Assembly: GCA_914767715.1 (NCBI GenBank)
Contig: OU612075.1
Location: forward strand, 19,592,001-19,656,000
Reading direction: 5' to 3'
Length of the DNA stretch: 64,000 nt
Source: Membranipora membranacea
Lineage: Eukaryota; Bryozoa; Gymnolaemata; Cheilostomatida; Membraniporidae
The stretch's first letter is position 1. Every line of letters starts with the position of its first letter. Below, one piece after another: positions 1 to 12,661 of this stretch. The notes beneath the pieces are model-generated. The model was given only the letters and a program-made list of their open reading frames with translations, did not search any database and was not told the DNA's origin. Made by a program: the position numbers and the translations under genes.

Positions 1-840
1 AACTTTGGAGGCGAATTGGGCATACGGGTGGGCATAGTCCCTCAAATTAGCGTATATACTGCTTGTAGCAATCCTGTCTCCCAGATTGTTCGATCCTATC
101 ACTGAGATGACCCTATCATATTGTTGTTGGTTAGCTGGGGCATCTAAATAGTTGGTCCAAGTTGGTCCAAGTTCCTCCGCGGCACCTCAACTACTCGACG
201 GACAGAGTTCTTTTGCAGAAGTACACCTAGCTTAATCTCTCAGCCATCGAGCATGCGGGTCCCCGATGAATTGTACCTACAGGGAGATACAGGCCTTCCA
301 TCTCAGTGTAAATTCAGGCATACAGAATTTCTGAATGACCCCATAGTCTTTACCAAGCAGGCAAATATCACTCAATCTAGTTATTAAGTTCACAAAGTCG
401 TTCCATCAACTGCTTCTTTACCAATCCACAGGGCCTATTATATCCGACAGCACCAGGAACTCAACAATGAGATCATTCATTGGGCAAAGGATAAGTTTTT
501 TTATGGTGTTCCTTTTGAAGTAATGACAATGAATGATGAGTAAATGGCGATATGACTACAAAGGATCACAGATCAGACTGTAATCGACGCTGGTAAAGAT
601 AGAGAAATGATCAAAGTGCCAAAAGGAAGTTGGGTAGGAAAATCCAGGGGATATCTGTGATGTGTATTGTTGTACTAGTAAAGAAGCTTGCCACTGAACA
701 TATTCTTATTTTGTTGGATGTTCTTAGATTATAAGATCATTTCCATAGACAATGTCAAATCACTGCTAAATATAAACAGTATAAGATGTTGACATGGTTT
801 AGCAAACATACTCTGACTTACTCTTGTTGATTAAAAGAAA
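1..840. other. No gene recognised
   Basis: All frames are broken into short pieces. No splice-bounded coding block, tRNA-like sequence or tandem repeat stands out. A short direct repeat (GTTGGTCCAA, about 151-170) is the only local structure seen. Confidence 0.5.
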
Positions 841-847
841 TCAGATG

Positions 848-1040
848 TCGTATAACTTGCCACATCCCGAAGCATGGGCGGCGAAGTAGTAGTTGCCTTT
901 CAAGCAGGGCGGCAATATCTGCTCCAGGTTGCTCTCTGTTTGCAGGCAGGTCGGAGCACACCTGGGGGCCAACCAAACCCCGGTAGTCAATGGCCTGCAG
1001 TAAGATTCGAACCCACATGCAGGTATCTGGGCTTATTGGG
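848..1040 (-). repeat. tRNA-derived SINE, family 1, copy A
   Basis: Read on the minus strand, this begins with a degraded tRNA-like head whose B box is GTGGGTTCGAATC (about 1004-1016). A body follows with the motif CAGGTGTGCTCCGACCTGCC and a tail near GGGATGTGGCAAG. The same body occurs at 57.7-57.9 kb (minus) and 31.5-31.65 kb (plus), so this is a dispersed family. The A-box half is poorly preserved here and is best seen in the 57.7-kb copy. Peptides readable across it on either strand are by-products of the repeat. Confidence 0.75.
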
Positions 1041-1885
1041 AAGGCGAGACGACTCTAAATACTGAAGATTCAAAGTGATACTTGATCATTTGTTTAGGAT
1101 TCATTTCAGTCTAAAAAACAACTTAAGGATAGTTTGATTTCTCTTCTATGGATGATAGAGCATTTATATGTGTCCCCGCTGCCTCCTATCAGAATCCTCA
1201 CTTTGTTGGCCTCATTACTGACTAAACGTGTCCAACTAGGAATGGGTGTGGCATCTGAATGTATGGTCGAGTGGTTTACCTATCTTATAACTCTGACTGT
1301 TTTTGATTGAACCTGGTTATCATAGCAATCAACTACAATGTTGATACGACCTAGGAGCAAAGTTTGAACTACTGAGCAAATTCTTGAGCCATAGTCACCA
1401 AAATTTAGGCCAGTTTGTCCTCTATTCTTTTCTATTAGGGTCATGACGTCAATGATGTACGTTGTATCAATTTCTGCAGAGTCTCAGTGGAGTGGTACAC
1501 CACCAGAGATGTTTTCCTCAATTTCTGTGACCAGTTTACTATTATTTTCACAGTGCAAGGTTCTTGGCTAAATGCTAATGACAGTGGATATGATGCCAAC
1601 TCATTATAGAACAGTTTGCGAAAGTAAAAGAGACAGTGCCGAGCATCAAAGATAAGTCTTCTGAAGAGAGCCCTGTCACTCACTAACCATTCAGTCAATT
1701 TGAAAGAAAACATGTTTAGTGCTCTGTTGCTATTGATTATTTTATTTTGAGGTTTTTTGCTACCTTTGAATCCAAGCATATGGAACTCGCTTCACGTCAT
1801 GTTAATCGGAAGTTGGAGTTGTTTCCTGTAAATCGAGTAAATAATGTTCTGGAACATGTGGAGGTAGGTTAAGACATTGGCCTAG
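1041..1885. other. No gene recognised
   Basis: Contains a minus-strand open frame of 112 codons (1441-1779) with no recognisable motif and no convincing splice context. It is noted but not called as a gene. Confidence 0.4.
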
Positions 1886-1889
1886 ACTT

Positions 1890-2110
1890 TATGTTGGTCT
1901 GAATTGATTTCAGCAGTGTCTTCAAAACTATAAACCCAGCTAGTCTAATTCTCAAAATGGTAAAGAAGGGAGTTGATAATAACATCATTAACTGTTCTTA
2001 CAACTTTCTTACAGTACACTCTCATAAAATAAAAGTCAATGGTGAAACATCAGTAAGCATCACAGCCAGTTACCAAGTTGAAAGCTATAAATACCTGATG
2101 CAAATATCAA
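1890..2110 (+). mobile_element. Non-LTR retrotransposon fragment (reverse transcriptase)
   Basis: The plus-strand frame from about 1906 reads IDFSSVFKTINPASLI, then KKGVDNNIINCSYNFLT and KIKVNGETSVSI. This is the usual LINE reverse-transcriptase order: the first catalytic Asp in a DFSxAF-type motif, the following helix, a FLT-type turn and a V-N-G strand before the expected GxPQG block. The piece stops before GxPQG and the second catalytic YxDD motif, and an in-frame TGA lies just before the block. It is a short dead relic. The DFSSVF wording suggests a Jockey/CR1-group clade rather than RTE, but the clade is not certain. Confidence 0.7.
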
Positions 2111-5100
2111 CGAAGCCGAGATGAGACTTTTCATCATCAAATAGATAGCCAATCCGAAAATTGACCCGTCAACTTTACAATCGGTGTAATAGATATTTAG
2201 AAAGTGTTTTATTATATCACCCTCGAATCATATATTATGGTCCTCTATTTGCTGAAAACATCCAGCAGTACAACCATATAATTAAATTTGTATGTCGCCT
2301 CAAATGAGGACAACCGTTAGATGTAGACTAAATCAATTACATTCAAACTAAAGTATAACCTGCTGTAATGCTCAAAGTGTTCTAGTCTTAAAAAACTCCC
2401 CTCTGGCAAGGCTTAAGACAGCAAATTTCGTGTTGATGCCAGGAAGTTAAATTTCCGTGCAGAATGTGTTTGTTATTTAGGATAATTTTCAACTGAATTT
2501 TCACAAGTATATATTATTATTGTTTTCAACAGAGCACTCACAGAACAATGATTTTTTCATGATATATGGTGCGGGTTAATGACTCAAAGCATGGACTTGT
2601 TCATACACACGAAATGTTAGCTTCTGATCCTTGAGTCGTAACTGTCGGATTGCCCCCTTTGCCTTCAATGCAAGCCTCACCATCAGATTCCATGTATCAG
2701 ATCTTGTTTTTGTTTGCATATTCAGCCTTTTCGGTTAGCCTGCAGTAGTTAGATTTCACCAAATGACAATATGTAAGTTTTGTAGTTATTCAGAAAATGT
2801 TCTTGTCAACACTGACACACAGTCACATTGTAAGGGTCTGAGTTCCTTCATCATATTTAGCAAAGATACTGAGGGCAGACTCCCCATAGCCCTCTTCCTT
2901 CCCGTGGCTTGAAGCAAAATAGCTCCATAATATTTAAAGGATATGTCAGATCAGATCTGTGATGAGCGGGTAATGTTTCTTCATAGGTTCAAAAAGATCT
3001 TGATGAAAGACTCCACCGCTGCTGCGTGGTGACTGGCTAGGTCGTCAAAGAATAAAACAACAGAATCTCTATTCACATTGTTCTCTTCTGGGAATATTTT
3101 GAAAACCAGGTGGATCGTATCACCATTATGCAGATGATAGCAGATCCGTTCTTCTGACTGCCACCACCAACACTTGATAAGGGCCCAGGGTTTGCTGCAT
3201 TTTTTAATGCAGAGAGCTTTGAGATGCAATTGAATAAATATGAAGTTCAATCCTCTTTAATGTAGGCACAGTTTTCCTACTGATCACTTCATTAACAGTT
3301 TTCCAATGATAGTACTTCAGCTGCTGGCTAGGGTTGTCTCCAACCCATTCTGAGAACATTTCCCTAAGGTAACTTGGGCTGCAGGTCTCACATTTTTCAT
3401 CATTGAGAAGTTATTTATTTTGTCTTAGCAAGCTTGGGCTCATTGAGAGCTTGTTTGGCGCAGCAAGGTTTTCTCTGAACATGGTAAACCTCATGGCTCT
3501 AGTCAGCATTGTGATAGTATTGTCACATACCCCACATACCCACACATGGAACCACTTGGCATACTTCATCAGCTTCAGACTCCTTGGTTATAGCTGTCCA
3601 AGGTTGTTTTGATATCTGGAAATGTATGTATTCTGTTATAACTGTAACAACAACATACAAAAATTAAATGACGAAGACAAACATGAAACGTGTACGTGTC
3701 AATAAAAATAACGATAAAGAAAATCACAAAATTATACATACAGAAATAAGTGGTCGATATCTACTTGATAACCTATCACCAAAACAATCAGTAAAAAACC
3801 TCACTGGGGTCTTATAATACCCATAGATAAATAATCAGGAATAGAGTGATGTTGGTTTTGTGATAATATAGCTGCAGTTATCTAGGAATAATGATAAAAT
3901 CTCAGAATGATTGCAAGTTAAATAATCCGTAACAATTTATAAACACATGTATGTTTATACTTATATTTTATAAAGAGTCCTCCTTTAAGTGTTTAGGGTA
4001 AAAAAAAATCAACCACTGTTCATATCAAGGATTTCCCTTGAACAAAAACAACTCGCACATGATCATCATCAATTTCCAAGTATGAAAACCGGGGATCTAG
4101 AAGGGTCTAGAGTATGTCACTCCACTGTAGCAGATTCACGCTAAAATTATGATCCACTTACAGTATAACAGTAAGCCTAGCCTAGGTTTGCCTAGCATAG
4201 TTAAAAGTCTGTTCTACTTACACTAGAAATGATCGAAAAACAGTATTGGACAAAGGTAGCGTAGTCAAAGATACTTTAGTGTTTATCCGTAACAGGGGAG
4301 ATAACATACTCTAGACCCGTCCAGACCCTGGGTTTCGCACTTTAAATTAGGTTACATCATTCAAAAATGTCCTTCTACAAAAACCTTATTTTGTTCATTA
4401 CTATTGCAAGCCTTTGATATAAACAGTGGCTGTCTTTTGCTTTCCTAAACACTTTAATACGAAGGAAAGGTGTTGAACAAGAAATGAATAGTAATAAAAA
4501 TGTATACTACGGCTACATACTACAGCTAATAGCTGACAAGAATTCCCATTAGCTGTCCGGTAGAATTATGTTAACATTTTATATAGAAAAGTTTGTCAAG
4601 AGAAAATAAGTCGCTTGTCCTTACACAAGGCACCTCATTAAATCTGTGAGGTGAGCAGTAAAATCCCTAGGGACACAACAAAAAAATTTGAGGCCCAATG
4701 AACATGTCAACATTTTGGGAATAGCTAAGACCAAGAACAAAAGCGCACTGTTACCGAACTTGCTGGGACATCCCAGAACACTGGCCCGGCCAAACGGAGT
4801 CAAAAGGTGCCCACAGTAAGCAACAATGTGTCCAAGGCTAACAGCAGCACTGAACTCAATCAAAGAGCACAAGATCACAATTACACATGACACCATTTAG
4901 AGACTTGCACACAACTACAGAAATAATTTACTGTCACCAAAAATTCAATAGTCACCTTTTGCCTTCAACATCTCTTATGAGAAATGGTATGTCCCAAGTA
5001 GTATTGTTTCCGAATAATCTACCTTTAATAGAATGTACAATTTGAGATTCCCATATATAATACACTGGTAAAATAACATCACAAAAAATTACAACGATAC

Positions 5101-5178
5101 CGATACAAATAATTATTGAGAACATATCATACAGCTCTAGAAAAATACACAATAACAGCGTCGGACATCACAAAGTAC
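2111..5178. other. Gene-poor stretch
   Basis: No recognisable protein family, RNA gene or tandem repeat. Minus-strand open frames at 2981-3250 (89 codons, with a CWWWQSEERICYHL stretch), 4621-4896 and 4952-5152 have no motif that I know. The first is the most protein-like but is unsupported. Confidence 0.4.
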
Positions 5179-5179
5179 T

Positions 5180-5631
5180 CAATACGATCCGCATGAGAGA
5201 AATGCGAAGTGCAGGTTACAAGACATAGTGCCTAAAATGATTTTCCAAAATGGGTATGTCCATGATACATCCCTCAGCTTTGCTTGCACTTCCAATTTGT
5301 GGATTGGACATTCTAGTGTTGTTGTTGTCAAAATTTTGTAGGTCCGGTGAACGATCATCAACTACCAACCCAATCTATCTGGTATGAATCTCCCTACACG
5401 GCAAATATTCCGTAACTCTACCTTACGACTTTTCCAGAATGATCTGGGGATATTTTCATCTTTGATACTAACTATATCGCCAATTTTCACATTTCGCTGG
5501 GGAGTCTGCCATTGTTGGCGAGACTGGATATTACACAGATACTCCTTGCACCACGGGTTCCAGAACCCGGTGAGTATTGATTGGACCTTAAGCCACCTTT
5601 TACTGGAATGAACAATCTCGTCATAAAACAT
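5180..5631 (-). mobile_element. BEL/Pao retrotransposon relic: C-terminal end of integrase
   Basis: The minus-strand frame from 5631 to 5362 reads W-x2-W-x-KEYL-x3-QSRQQW, then RNVKIGDIVSIKDENIPRSFW. This matches the small beta-barrel domain that ends BEL/Pao polyproteins (DUF5641-type), whose signature is a KEYL..LQ.R.KW..N.KVGD.V.VKDEN.PR.. pattern. Shortly downstream (5361 to about 5250) a second frame gives CPIHKLEV, like the RPI.KL.PLE ending of the family, so the tail is frame-broken. No protease, reverse transcriptase, RNase H or LTR was found nearby, so this is an isolated 3' fragment. Confidence 0.8.
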
Positions 5632-5989
5632 ACATGTCCGGTATAAAACAATTGATATCTCTGAGGACCGTCAGGGCATTACTGAGTACTGAATGCTGTA
5701 CTGTCTACTGGGATTAATATTATATAAAATTATATTATTTTATAATTACTGTTATTACGTCTCTGATTGCATGTTGCATATACAATTTTGATTCAGCAGG
5801 ATAATAGTTTCACTGGATGGCAGGTAATCAAAAATTGATTTTTTAAGGTATTTAAGCAAAAATATTCGTGACCCTAAACTTCCTCTCAGTAATAATAGGC
5901 CTTGCATGGCAGTGAGGTGACATAGATAGCTTTAACACTTCTTGGATGTGGTAGTGACATATTCTTTCACTCCATCACTCCACCTGCGT

Positions 5990-6112
5990 TTCACCATGCC
6001 ATGCCATGCCATGCCATGCCAATGCCATGCCATGCCATGCCATGCCATGCTATGGCCAATGCCATGCCATGCGATGCCAATGCCATGTCATGTCAATGTC
6101 ATGCCAATGTCT
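5990..6112. repeat. (ATGCC)n pentanucleotide microsatellite
   Basis: Imperfect tandem repeat of ATGCC/ATGCCA with interruptions (AATGCC, GTCATGTCA). It makes the overlapping plus-strand open frame at 5942-6190 a low-complexity artefact. Confidence 0.95.
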
Positions 6113-6264
6113 TGCTTGACTTGTCCTAACTTCACCCGCTTTGCTATGAGCTTTGAGAATCTTTTTAATTGCATATTTTATAAATTGTAATTTGTTACAT
6201 TGGGGTTATGTGGTTATTTAGCATACTTGTCACATCATCTATGTAAGCTCTTTATAAGCGGCAA

Positions 6265-7768
6265 TTGATAACTGAGAATCAATTAAAACTTCGAACTCTT
6301 ATGGAAGGGAAAGTGGTAATTAGGTTACACTTTGAAAGTTATGAAAGCGATAGGATATGGACGCGAATAAATCTGCTGAGCATGTCTTGTGAAAACATCA
6401 TTCAATATCAGGTCGTTTATCAGCTTGGTCAGACATTATTATTTCATGAGACAATTACGCCCTCTGCATTTGGTTGGGCCTATAGCTCAAGGGTGTGGCA
6501 TAGTTTTGCAGTTGTGGTAAACCTTCTCCATGCTGCAGTGCTAAGGAGGATGCCCGATCTCAGGTTTAAACCGAACGGAAAGGTTTTGTTGGCTATAACA
6601 TTTTCAGACATATACTTCAGTGCAGTAAGGATAGTTTTCGACAGTCATATCTACGATTATCGAGAGGCCGTTGAACTGTATGTCAGATTGCTAAAGGACA
6701 CAATCCTTCACAGCAGTATATACATACGCTACTAAATTGCATCCGTTGCTTGCTTTGAGCGATTCATGGCGCTTTGCCATCCCCTCAGGCACAAAACCAA
6801 TTTGATTGTCAAAGATATAGAAAAATTTATACTCTCTATGGCCATAATTTTACATGTGAAGTGTTGCTGTCTCAAAGTGACTAAAGAGGTTTATTTGGAA
6901 TCTGGTGGAAAGCCAAATGTAAGGATGCCTGATGATGTGATAGCTAAAGCTTCGCCAGATAATCTCACTCACATGCCAGCAACACTGCAGGCGGTAGGCC
7001 GAGGTGAAGGAAGGAGTGACCGGAACAGCACTATCATTCCGAATGAGGCCGAAAGGTACGGCAACAGACAATGACACTTGAAAACAAGCATCGCAGGAAA
7101 ACTATTTTCCAGTACAAAGTTAAACTATTCCCGGCATTTTTAGTAATTAAACCACTGCTGCCACACAGGCAAATGTGTGCTCATGGAATTCTGTATAGCT
7201 CAAAACCAATATTATAATGAGGTTGTAATCTCAGCACTGTCACTTAATGGCCAAATAATTTGCACACGCTAAGAAATTCACACATCTACCATATCATGTG
7301 ACTTAGTTACCGCCTTATTAGTGGAAATTAATGACCTCATCAGCAAGTGCGTTAATTTCATACCCTAATTTTGAAGATCAGTTTGTGCACATTATTTGCT
7401 ATTAGGTGACAGTTCTGAGATTAAAGCCTCAATTTGTTTAAGAGGAAGGTTGAACATATATTGGCTGGGCAGCGTAGAGATCGTGGTATGATTATTGCCG
7501 TCATCTACATTATGATAATAAGTGGTTTCACTGTTCTTTGTCTCATTACAATGTATGTTTTAGGAGCACAATTCAGGTTCCCAAATTGATAACAGACCCT
7601 TTCAAATTTTTACATACGTCTCTTTACGGAATCTTGAATGTCATTATCTACAGGATCATGAACAATCAGTACAGACAGACACTGAAAGCAGTTTTTAAGC
7701 AAGGTCAATGCTGCAATCATGATTGTGTTCACCCTTCTTTTACACGACCAGGTTGCTGCCCAAGCTAG
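6265..7768 (+). pseudogene. Rhodopsin-like GPCR relic, copy 1
   Basis: A nearly full seven-helix receptor can be followed. An N-terminal segment leads into TM1, ending NLLHAAVLRRMPDLR (N1.50-like Asn). TM2 reads LLAITFSDIYFS (Asp in the usual LxxxD place), and the TM3 end plus loop 2 reads ERFMALCHPLRHKTN, standing for the (D/E)RY box. TM4-like hydrophobic sequence follows near 6830-6870, then a charged stretch to the stop near 7075. TM6 (about 7477-7565, RGMIIAVIYIMIISGF) and TM7 (about 7600-7700, LYGILNVIIYRIMNNQY, NPxxY written NVIIY) lie in other frames. A TAA at 6733-6735 interrupts the TM3 region, where copy 2 has a Tyr codon. The stop plus frame changes make this a pseudogene. Ligand class cannot be told. 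Confidence 0.7.
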
Positions 7769-10700
7769 TGGGTTTTTCCTTTAAATGACCCTTTGAAGTT
7801 AGATACCCGACTATTAAGCTGTTACAGACATTTAGAGATCTAAATCTGAATCTGCAGATGTTTGTAATTGTCTGGTTTTTCTTGAATAACACTCTGATGC
7901 CGTGAAACTATATTGATTTTTTTATATTATGGTTTGAGTGAGATGTATGATCTAACTGCCAATTTCTGAGAAAACATTGGTAGGTCATTTTTGAAACAGT
8001 GTTTCTGTAACCAAATTATTGTTCTATTTTATTGTAGAGTTGAAAGAGCTTATTACATGATTCGAGAAATATCAGGAGTTAAAACTTTGTCCGGAGAATT
8101 CGGTAGTTTCCTGGCCTAATAGTAGGCCTATCATTTATATACAGATAATTACATTAATATCATTCATTTGATGTCATAGATTTATGTCATTGAAGTTCTT
8201 CCTCTTGACAATGAAAGTGGCAGCAGTGGAAAGATAATTGATTATTAACAATCATCAATATAAAATCCAATTAATCAAGGCATGTTGGTTTCTGCCTAAT
8301 ATCAGTCTGATCTAATTTCATTTCATTTTTTGCTTGAATGATGGTGGAATGAGAGTATGTGAGTTAATAGGTTAATTATTATACCGTCTGGCATTGTGCC
8401 CAACCAATAAAGAAAGGGCTTCAAACAAATATGTGCACATTTTCCTATTTTGGTGATCACCAGTGTTGTCCCAAGGATTTTCAGTGGAAAGGTGGAAATG
8501 GTCAACAGCACCAAAAATTGATAGATTGCTTCCTGGCCTGTTTTGGCAGATTGCTGTACACCCGCATTACAATAGATTAAGCAGCTTGTCGTGAAAAGTT
8601 TAATTTAAGTCAAACTTTTTGAAGATGGAATGACATCAATTTAATAACAAGATGCTGCTGATTGTAAAGCAGTTTTCAAAGTCGAAATCCAAAGAAAAGC
8701 AATCTATAAATACCAGAAAAACATGCTCCAAGGGCTCTCCCACCAAAACTGACCAGCCTTGATGTTCTCCGGTTTTATATGTACTGGTGTTCATCACTAT
8801 TGATGGGTATGGTCAAAAAACAAAAATTGCATTTACCCATCCATCGATCACTTCCATTTTGAAAATAATAATGCAATGAACTGTGAATTCCTTTTGAAAA
8901 CGGAGATCGGATTTTGACTTATCACGCAATAAAAATAATTCATTCATGCATAAATTGTACAAAACCCTTGAACCTCCCAAAAGGCGAAGACGGGATCAAA
9001 TTTTATCAAAAAATGGGGACTAGATTTTGCTTTTTGATTGCTCAATCAACACAATTAAATTGAAATAAAAAATGTTATGAGCCTTTAAATGTTAGTCCAA
9101 CAATTTTAAATGAGATTTATGTGTAAAGTGGTTGACGCTGTCTGTTATCAATCTCGTCATCTCCTTGTCTCACTCTCTCACCGAAATTTCCTGAGCTGTG
9201 AGAACTTGAGACCTCACGGCTTCTGACCCCTTTTTTTTATTTATTTATTTGGGCTCCCGACTCATCCTGATCTGAGCTGTGAGTATTGGTATCTCACATA
9301 CTAATATGTGTGTTGTCTATATATTGTATAATATAGAATATCATATTGCAAATATCAGGCTACGAATGGTGATTCCCCTGTTACCAAGCAACATGAATGG
9401 CGGATATATTAACTCTCTTGTCTACACGTGTAGCTCACAGTAAACACTTTAAGAGTAGAGTCACGCTATTGAACATTACCTTGAGAGTAGAGAGGCCAGA
9501 ACAAATATAGTATGAGTAGGTAACTTGAGTCACCCACCCCTGCCTGACACAAGCAAATGCTTATTTACGTACCAAGATACCAGGTACCAGGATTGGCATT
9601 TATCATTGAATACAGCTAATCTAAATGCAAGTAATACTATATGAGAATAAAGAAACATATTTCTGTCATTAATCCCATTGCGTTGCATCACTTTCATAAT
9701 GTTAAACCTTGATTCAGATACATTCATTGATGAGAAGTGTGGGTACCGCTAAGACAACACATCGACAACACTGCAGGTTTGAGCGTAGTCATATCAGGTT
9801 GTCATATTGTGTCACAAAAAACTGCCATTTTAAAACCTAAATATCATATCATAACCCCTCTAGTGGAGAAATCGTCCCCTTCTGAGTATTTATGTTTAAC
9901 AAATGCTGATTGAAGACAAAGGCTGAGGATCACACTGTATTGGACCAGTAATCCTCTAGAAGCCTTCAAATGAGGACACATAATAATATAATATACACAC
10001 ATAACAAAATGATATTTCTTATCATTAATCAGTCTTGTTCGCCTCAAGGTATTTATGGAGAGTTGTCTTCTCATGTCATTTGAGCGGACGACTTATCATC
10101 AATTCGGTGTAATACATGATAAAATAACACTATTCTTATTCACAATTCGGTGCTATTTTGCCCAATAAATGAACCTACACCATTTGTTTCACGAACAAGA
10201 TTAAATACCATTTTTATTGACTCGTAGTGCATGCTCCATATAATTCGCATCACTTGTTACTAATTTTAGCAGTAAAGTAAATTAGCCAATCAATCAATCA
10301 ATTGCTGTTTGGTAAGAAACAGAATATTTGGCTGCCCTTAAAGAGGGATGCAAGGTGCCCTAAATCCTCATACTGAGAAGATACACCCTGGAAAACTAGA
10401 ATGCATCCTAGAGGTGATGCCATAGATATACAACGCCTTGATCCACAGGTATACCACACCTCCTTCCTTAGATGTAACTCCAAGACAACACAAGATTTTA
10501 AACTTCGAGACTTGTTCTGTATTTGCAGAAATCTTAGACAAATGTAGTCCAACATTCAAATGTTGTAGTGAACATAGTTGTTATTTTCTCTACTGGAAAG
10601 TTCGGATGATATTTCTAGCATTACGTCTCTTATAGCTCCATTTTCTAAATTGAATGACTGCTCGAGGGTCACTGAAAATTCCACTGAAATATCGTGGGAG

Positions 10701-10849
10701 ATAATATGGATCAAGTCATTAGATTGATGAAATCCAGACACATCTATCCACAAACATTGTCTTGTAACGAGAATCAAGCGTCAGTTGATATCAAGTCGTT
10801 GAATCAGACTCATCAAACTTTAGGCAGAACATATTCCGCATAAAACTGA
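7769..10849. other. Gene-poor interval between the two GPCR relics
   Basis: No gene recognised. A short direct repeat (TGAGCTGTGAG...CTCAC) occurs at about 9190-9217 and 9271-9297, on either side of a T-rich run at 9229-9250. The remaining open frames are short and featureless. Confidence 0.45.
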
Positions 10850-11630
10850 GATATGACATATTTAAGTCAGTTAAGTTACGGCTCTTCAGTTTGGCATAGT
10901 TTGTCAGTGCAGATAAACCTCCTCCATGCTGGGGTGCTGTGGAGGATGCCTGATCTCAGGTCTAAACAAAACGGAAAGATTTTGTTGGCTACAACCTATT
11001 TTGAAATATATTTCAGTGCAGTGAAGACATTTTTTGACAGAGATATTTATGCTTTGACAGAGTCAACTTATATGTGTGTTAGGTTGCTAAGGGACACATG
11101 CCATCACAGCAATGAACTAAACCTTTAGTTCATTGATTTAGTTCATTGATCACAGGTTTAATTCATTGATCACAGTAGTATATACCTACGCTATTACATT
11201 GCAGCTGTCGGTTGCTTTGAGCGGTTCATGGTGTTGTGCTATCCCTTTAGGCACAGAACCAATTTAGTTGTGACAAATATCGGGAAATCTATCATGGTTA
11301 TGGCCATAGCTTTGAATGTGATTGCTTGCTGTCTCGATGTGACTAGATAGATGGAGTTGAGATCTGCCAGATGAGATAACTAAAGCTTTGCCAGATAATG
11401 CAACTCATCTGCCAGCATCACAGCTGAATATAAGTGGAGGAGAAGGAAGGTATGACATGAACAGCACTATCAACCTAGATGGTGCCGACAGATACGGCAA
11501 CAGGAAAAGGAAGGAAACAACTATGGCAGGAAAATTTTTTTCCAGTACCAAATCCAACTGTTCCCAGCGTTTCTTGTTTCCATACCCAGTGTCTTTGCTA
11601 GGATGAACGGCATGCATGTACTAAATTCAA
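10850..11630 (+). pseudogene. Rhodopsin-like GPCR relic, copy 2
   Basis: This is a paralogue of the 6.3-kb copy in the same orientation. TM1 end is NLLHAGVLWRMPDLR, TM2 is LLATTYFEIYFS, and the TM3 end plus loop is ERFMVLCYPFRHRTN. The following loop reads GGEGRYDMNSTINLDG, against GRGEGRSDRNSTIIPN in copy 1. About 60 bp at 11114-11173, absent from copy 1, consist of repeated TTCATTGATCACAG-type units and break the frame before TM3. A TAG follows the TM4 region (about 11346). TM6-TM7 were not found after it. The TM2 Asp is replaced by Glu. Unmistakably duplicated from the same ancestor as copy 1, and dead. Confidence 0.7.
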
Positions 11631-11746
11631 TTGCTACAAGCGATTAGATTTCACCAAGCAGGTCACAAGTCCGCTACTTCAATTATCAGACCGCTCTGAC
11701 TCCACTTTCAATAGCTCCCATGGGTATTTGATTAAAATTAAGCTTC

Positions 11747-11787
11747 CGCCCGAACAGGGACTCGAACCCTGGACCCTCAGATTAAAA
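11747..11787 (-). pseudogene. tRNA-Lys(UUU) 3'-half sequence
   Basis: On the minus strand the segment starts at the anticodon (TTTTAATC), runs through the anticodon-stem 3' side and variable loop, then a full T arm (CAGGG-TTCGAGT-CCCTG pairs perfectly), and ends with the acceptor strand TTCGGGCG. This agrees with animal tRNA-Lys(UUU) over its whole 3' half. The upstream side is degraded and does not give a matching 5' half, so it is not a working tRNA gene. The plus strand of this segment is also what a Lys-tRNA primer-binding site looks like, but the match runs well past the usual 18 nt. Confidence 0.7.
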
Positions 11788-11789
11788 TC

Positions 11790-12660
11790 TCTTAAAACTA
11801 TCCAGCGAGACACTAAATGACACAATGATACAAACGGAGCTACTACTATGTTATAATGTTGTTATGCTGAAGCATGATTTCAAATTGTCTCATTTGTCTC
11901 ATTTTGTCTCTTTTGTTTTATCTAAGAATAACAATTTTCTTTATTTATTATTTATTGATAAATCTTTAAAATATTTATTATATCAGTTTTTATATGTGTT
12001 TCTGAGAAAATACAAGCTGGAGAAAAAATAATCTTTTATTCTCAACTAATATATATCCTTCAAAACTAGAACGGACTGAATAAGGGACGAACCAAGAAGG
12101 GACGAAACAAAAACAGGGACGAACTGGAACCAGGGACGAACTGAAGTGGTTCCGATAGAGCTCCTCATTTAAATCTTGTTGTGTCCTTTCTGTGAACTAT
12201 TTACAAAACTTCCTCTACCTGGACCATCACTCACTACTACTGAATAACATACTTTCTGTGGAACAGGGTAAGCACATGCTGATATGTAATTGAGATGATT
12301 AATTATTGGTTGTGTCAAATAAATTCTAAGTACAAGTTGATCAGTTTGGGCAAGGAGTTGGGTGTTGTCCAGGGATCAATTGAAAAGAGTATGCCTAAGG
12401 TCAAAGTGTTCAACTTGAGGTGTTGTCTGAATTGATCAATTTCCAGTTCATGCATACCTTTTCCTAGTCTATACCCTCAGTCCATTGTTCTACTACTACA
12501 CCACCTGGAAACCAGATTGAATCAACGATCGAGTCACAGTACTTCTAAGTAACTCATCAATCAATTCTAGTCCACTTTCATTGCAAAGTAAATTGTATAG
12601 TATCTGTACATTAACACAGGCCTAGGTGGATGGCTCATATTATTTTTTGTTTTGTTCACA
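11790..12660. other. No gene recognised; short AGGGACGAAC repeats
   Basis: Between 12083 and 12142 the motif AGGGACGAAC/A recurs about four times within 60 bp. The rest shows no coding or RNA signal. Confidence 0.45.
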
Positions 12661-12661
12661 G

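Noticed and set aside
5942-6190. 82-codon plus-strand frame rich in Met, Pro, Cys and His
   Set aside because: It is the translation of the ATGCC microsatellite and has no independent support.
11747-11787. Primer-binding site of an LTR retrotransposon
   Set aside because: The match extends to 41 nt including anticodon stem and T arm, far beyond a usual 18-nt site, and no LTR end (CA) lies just upstream.
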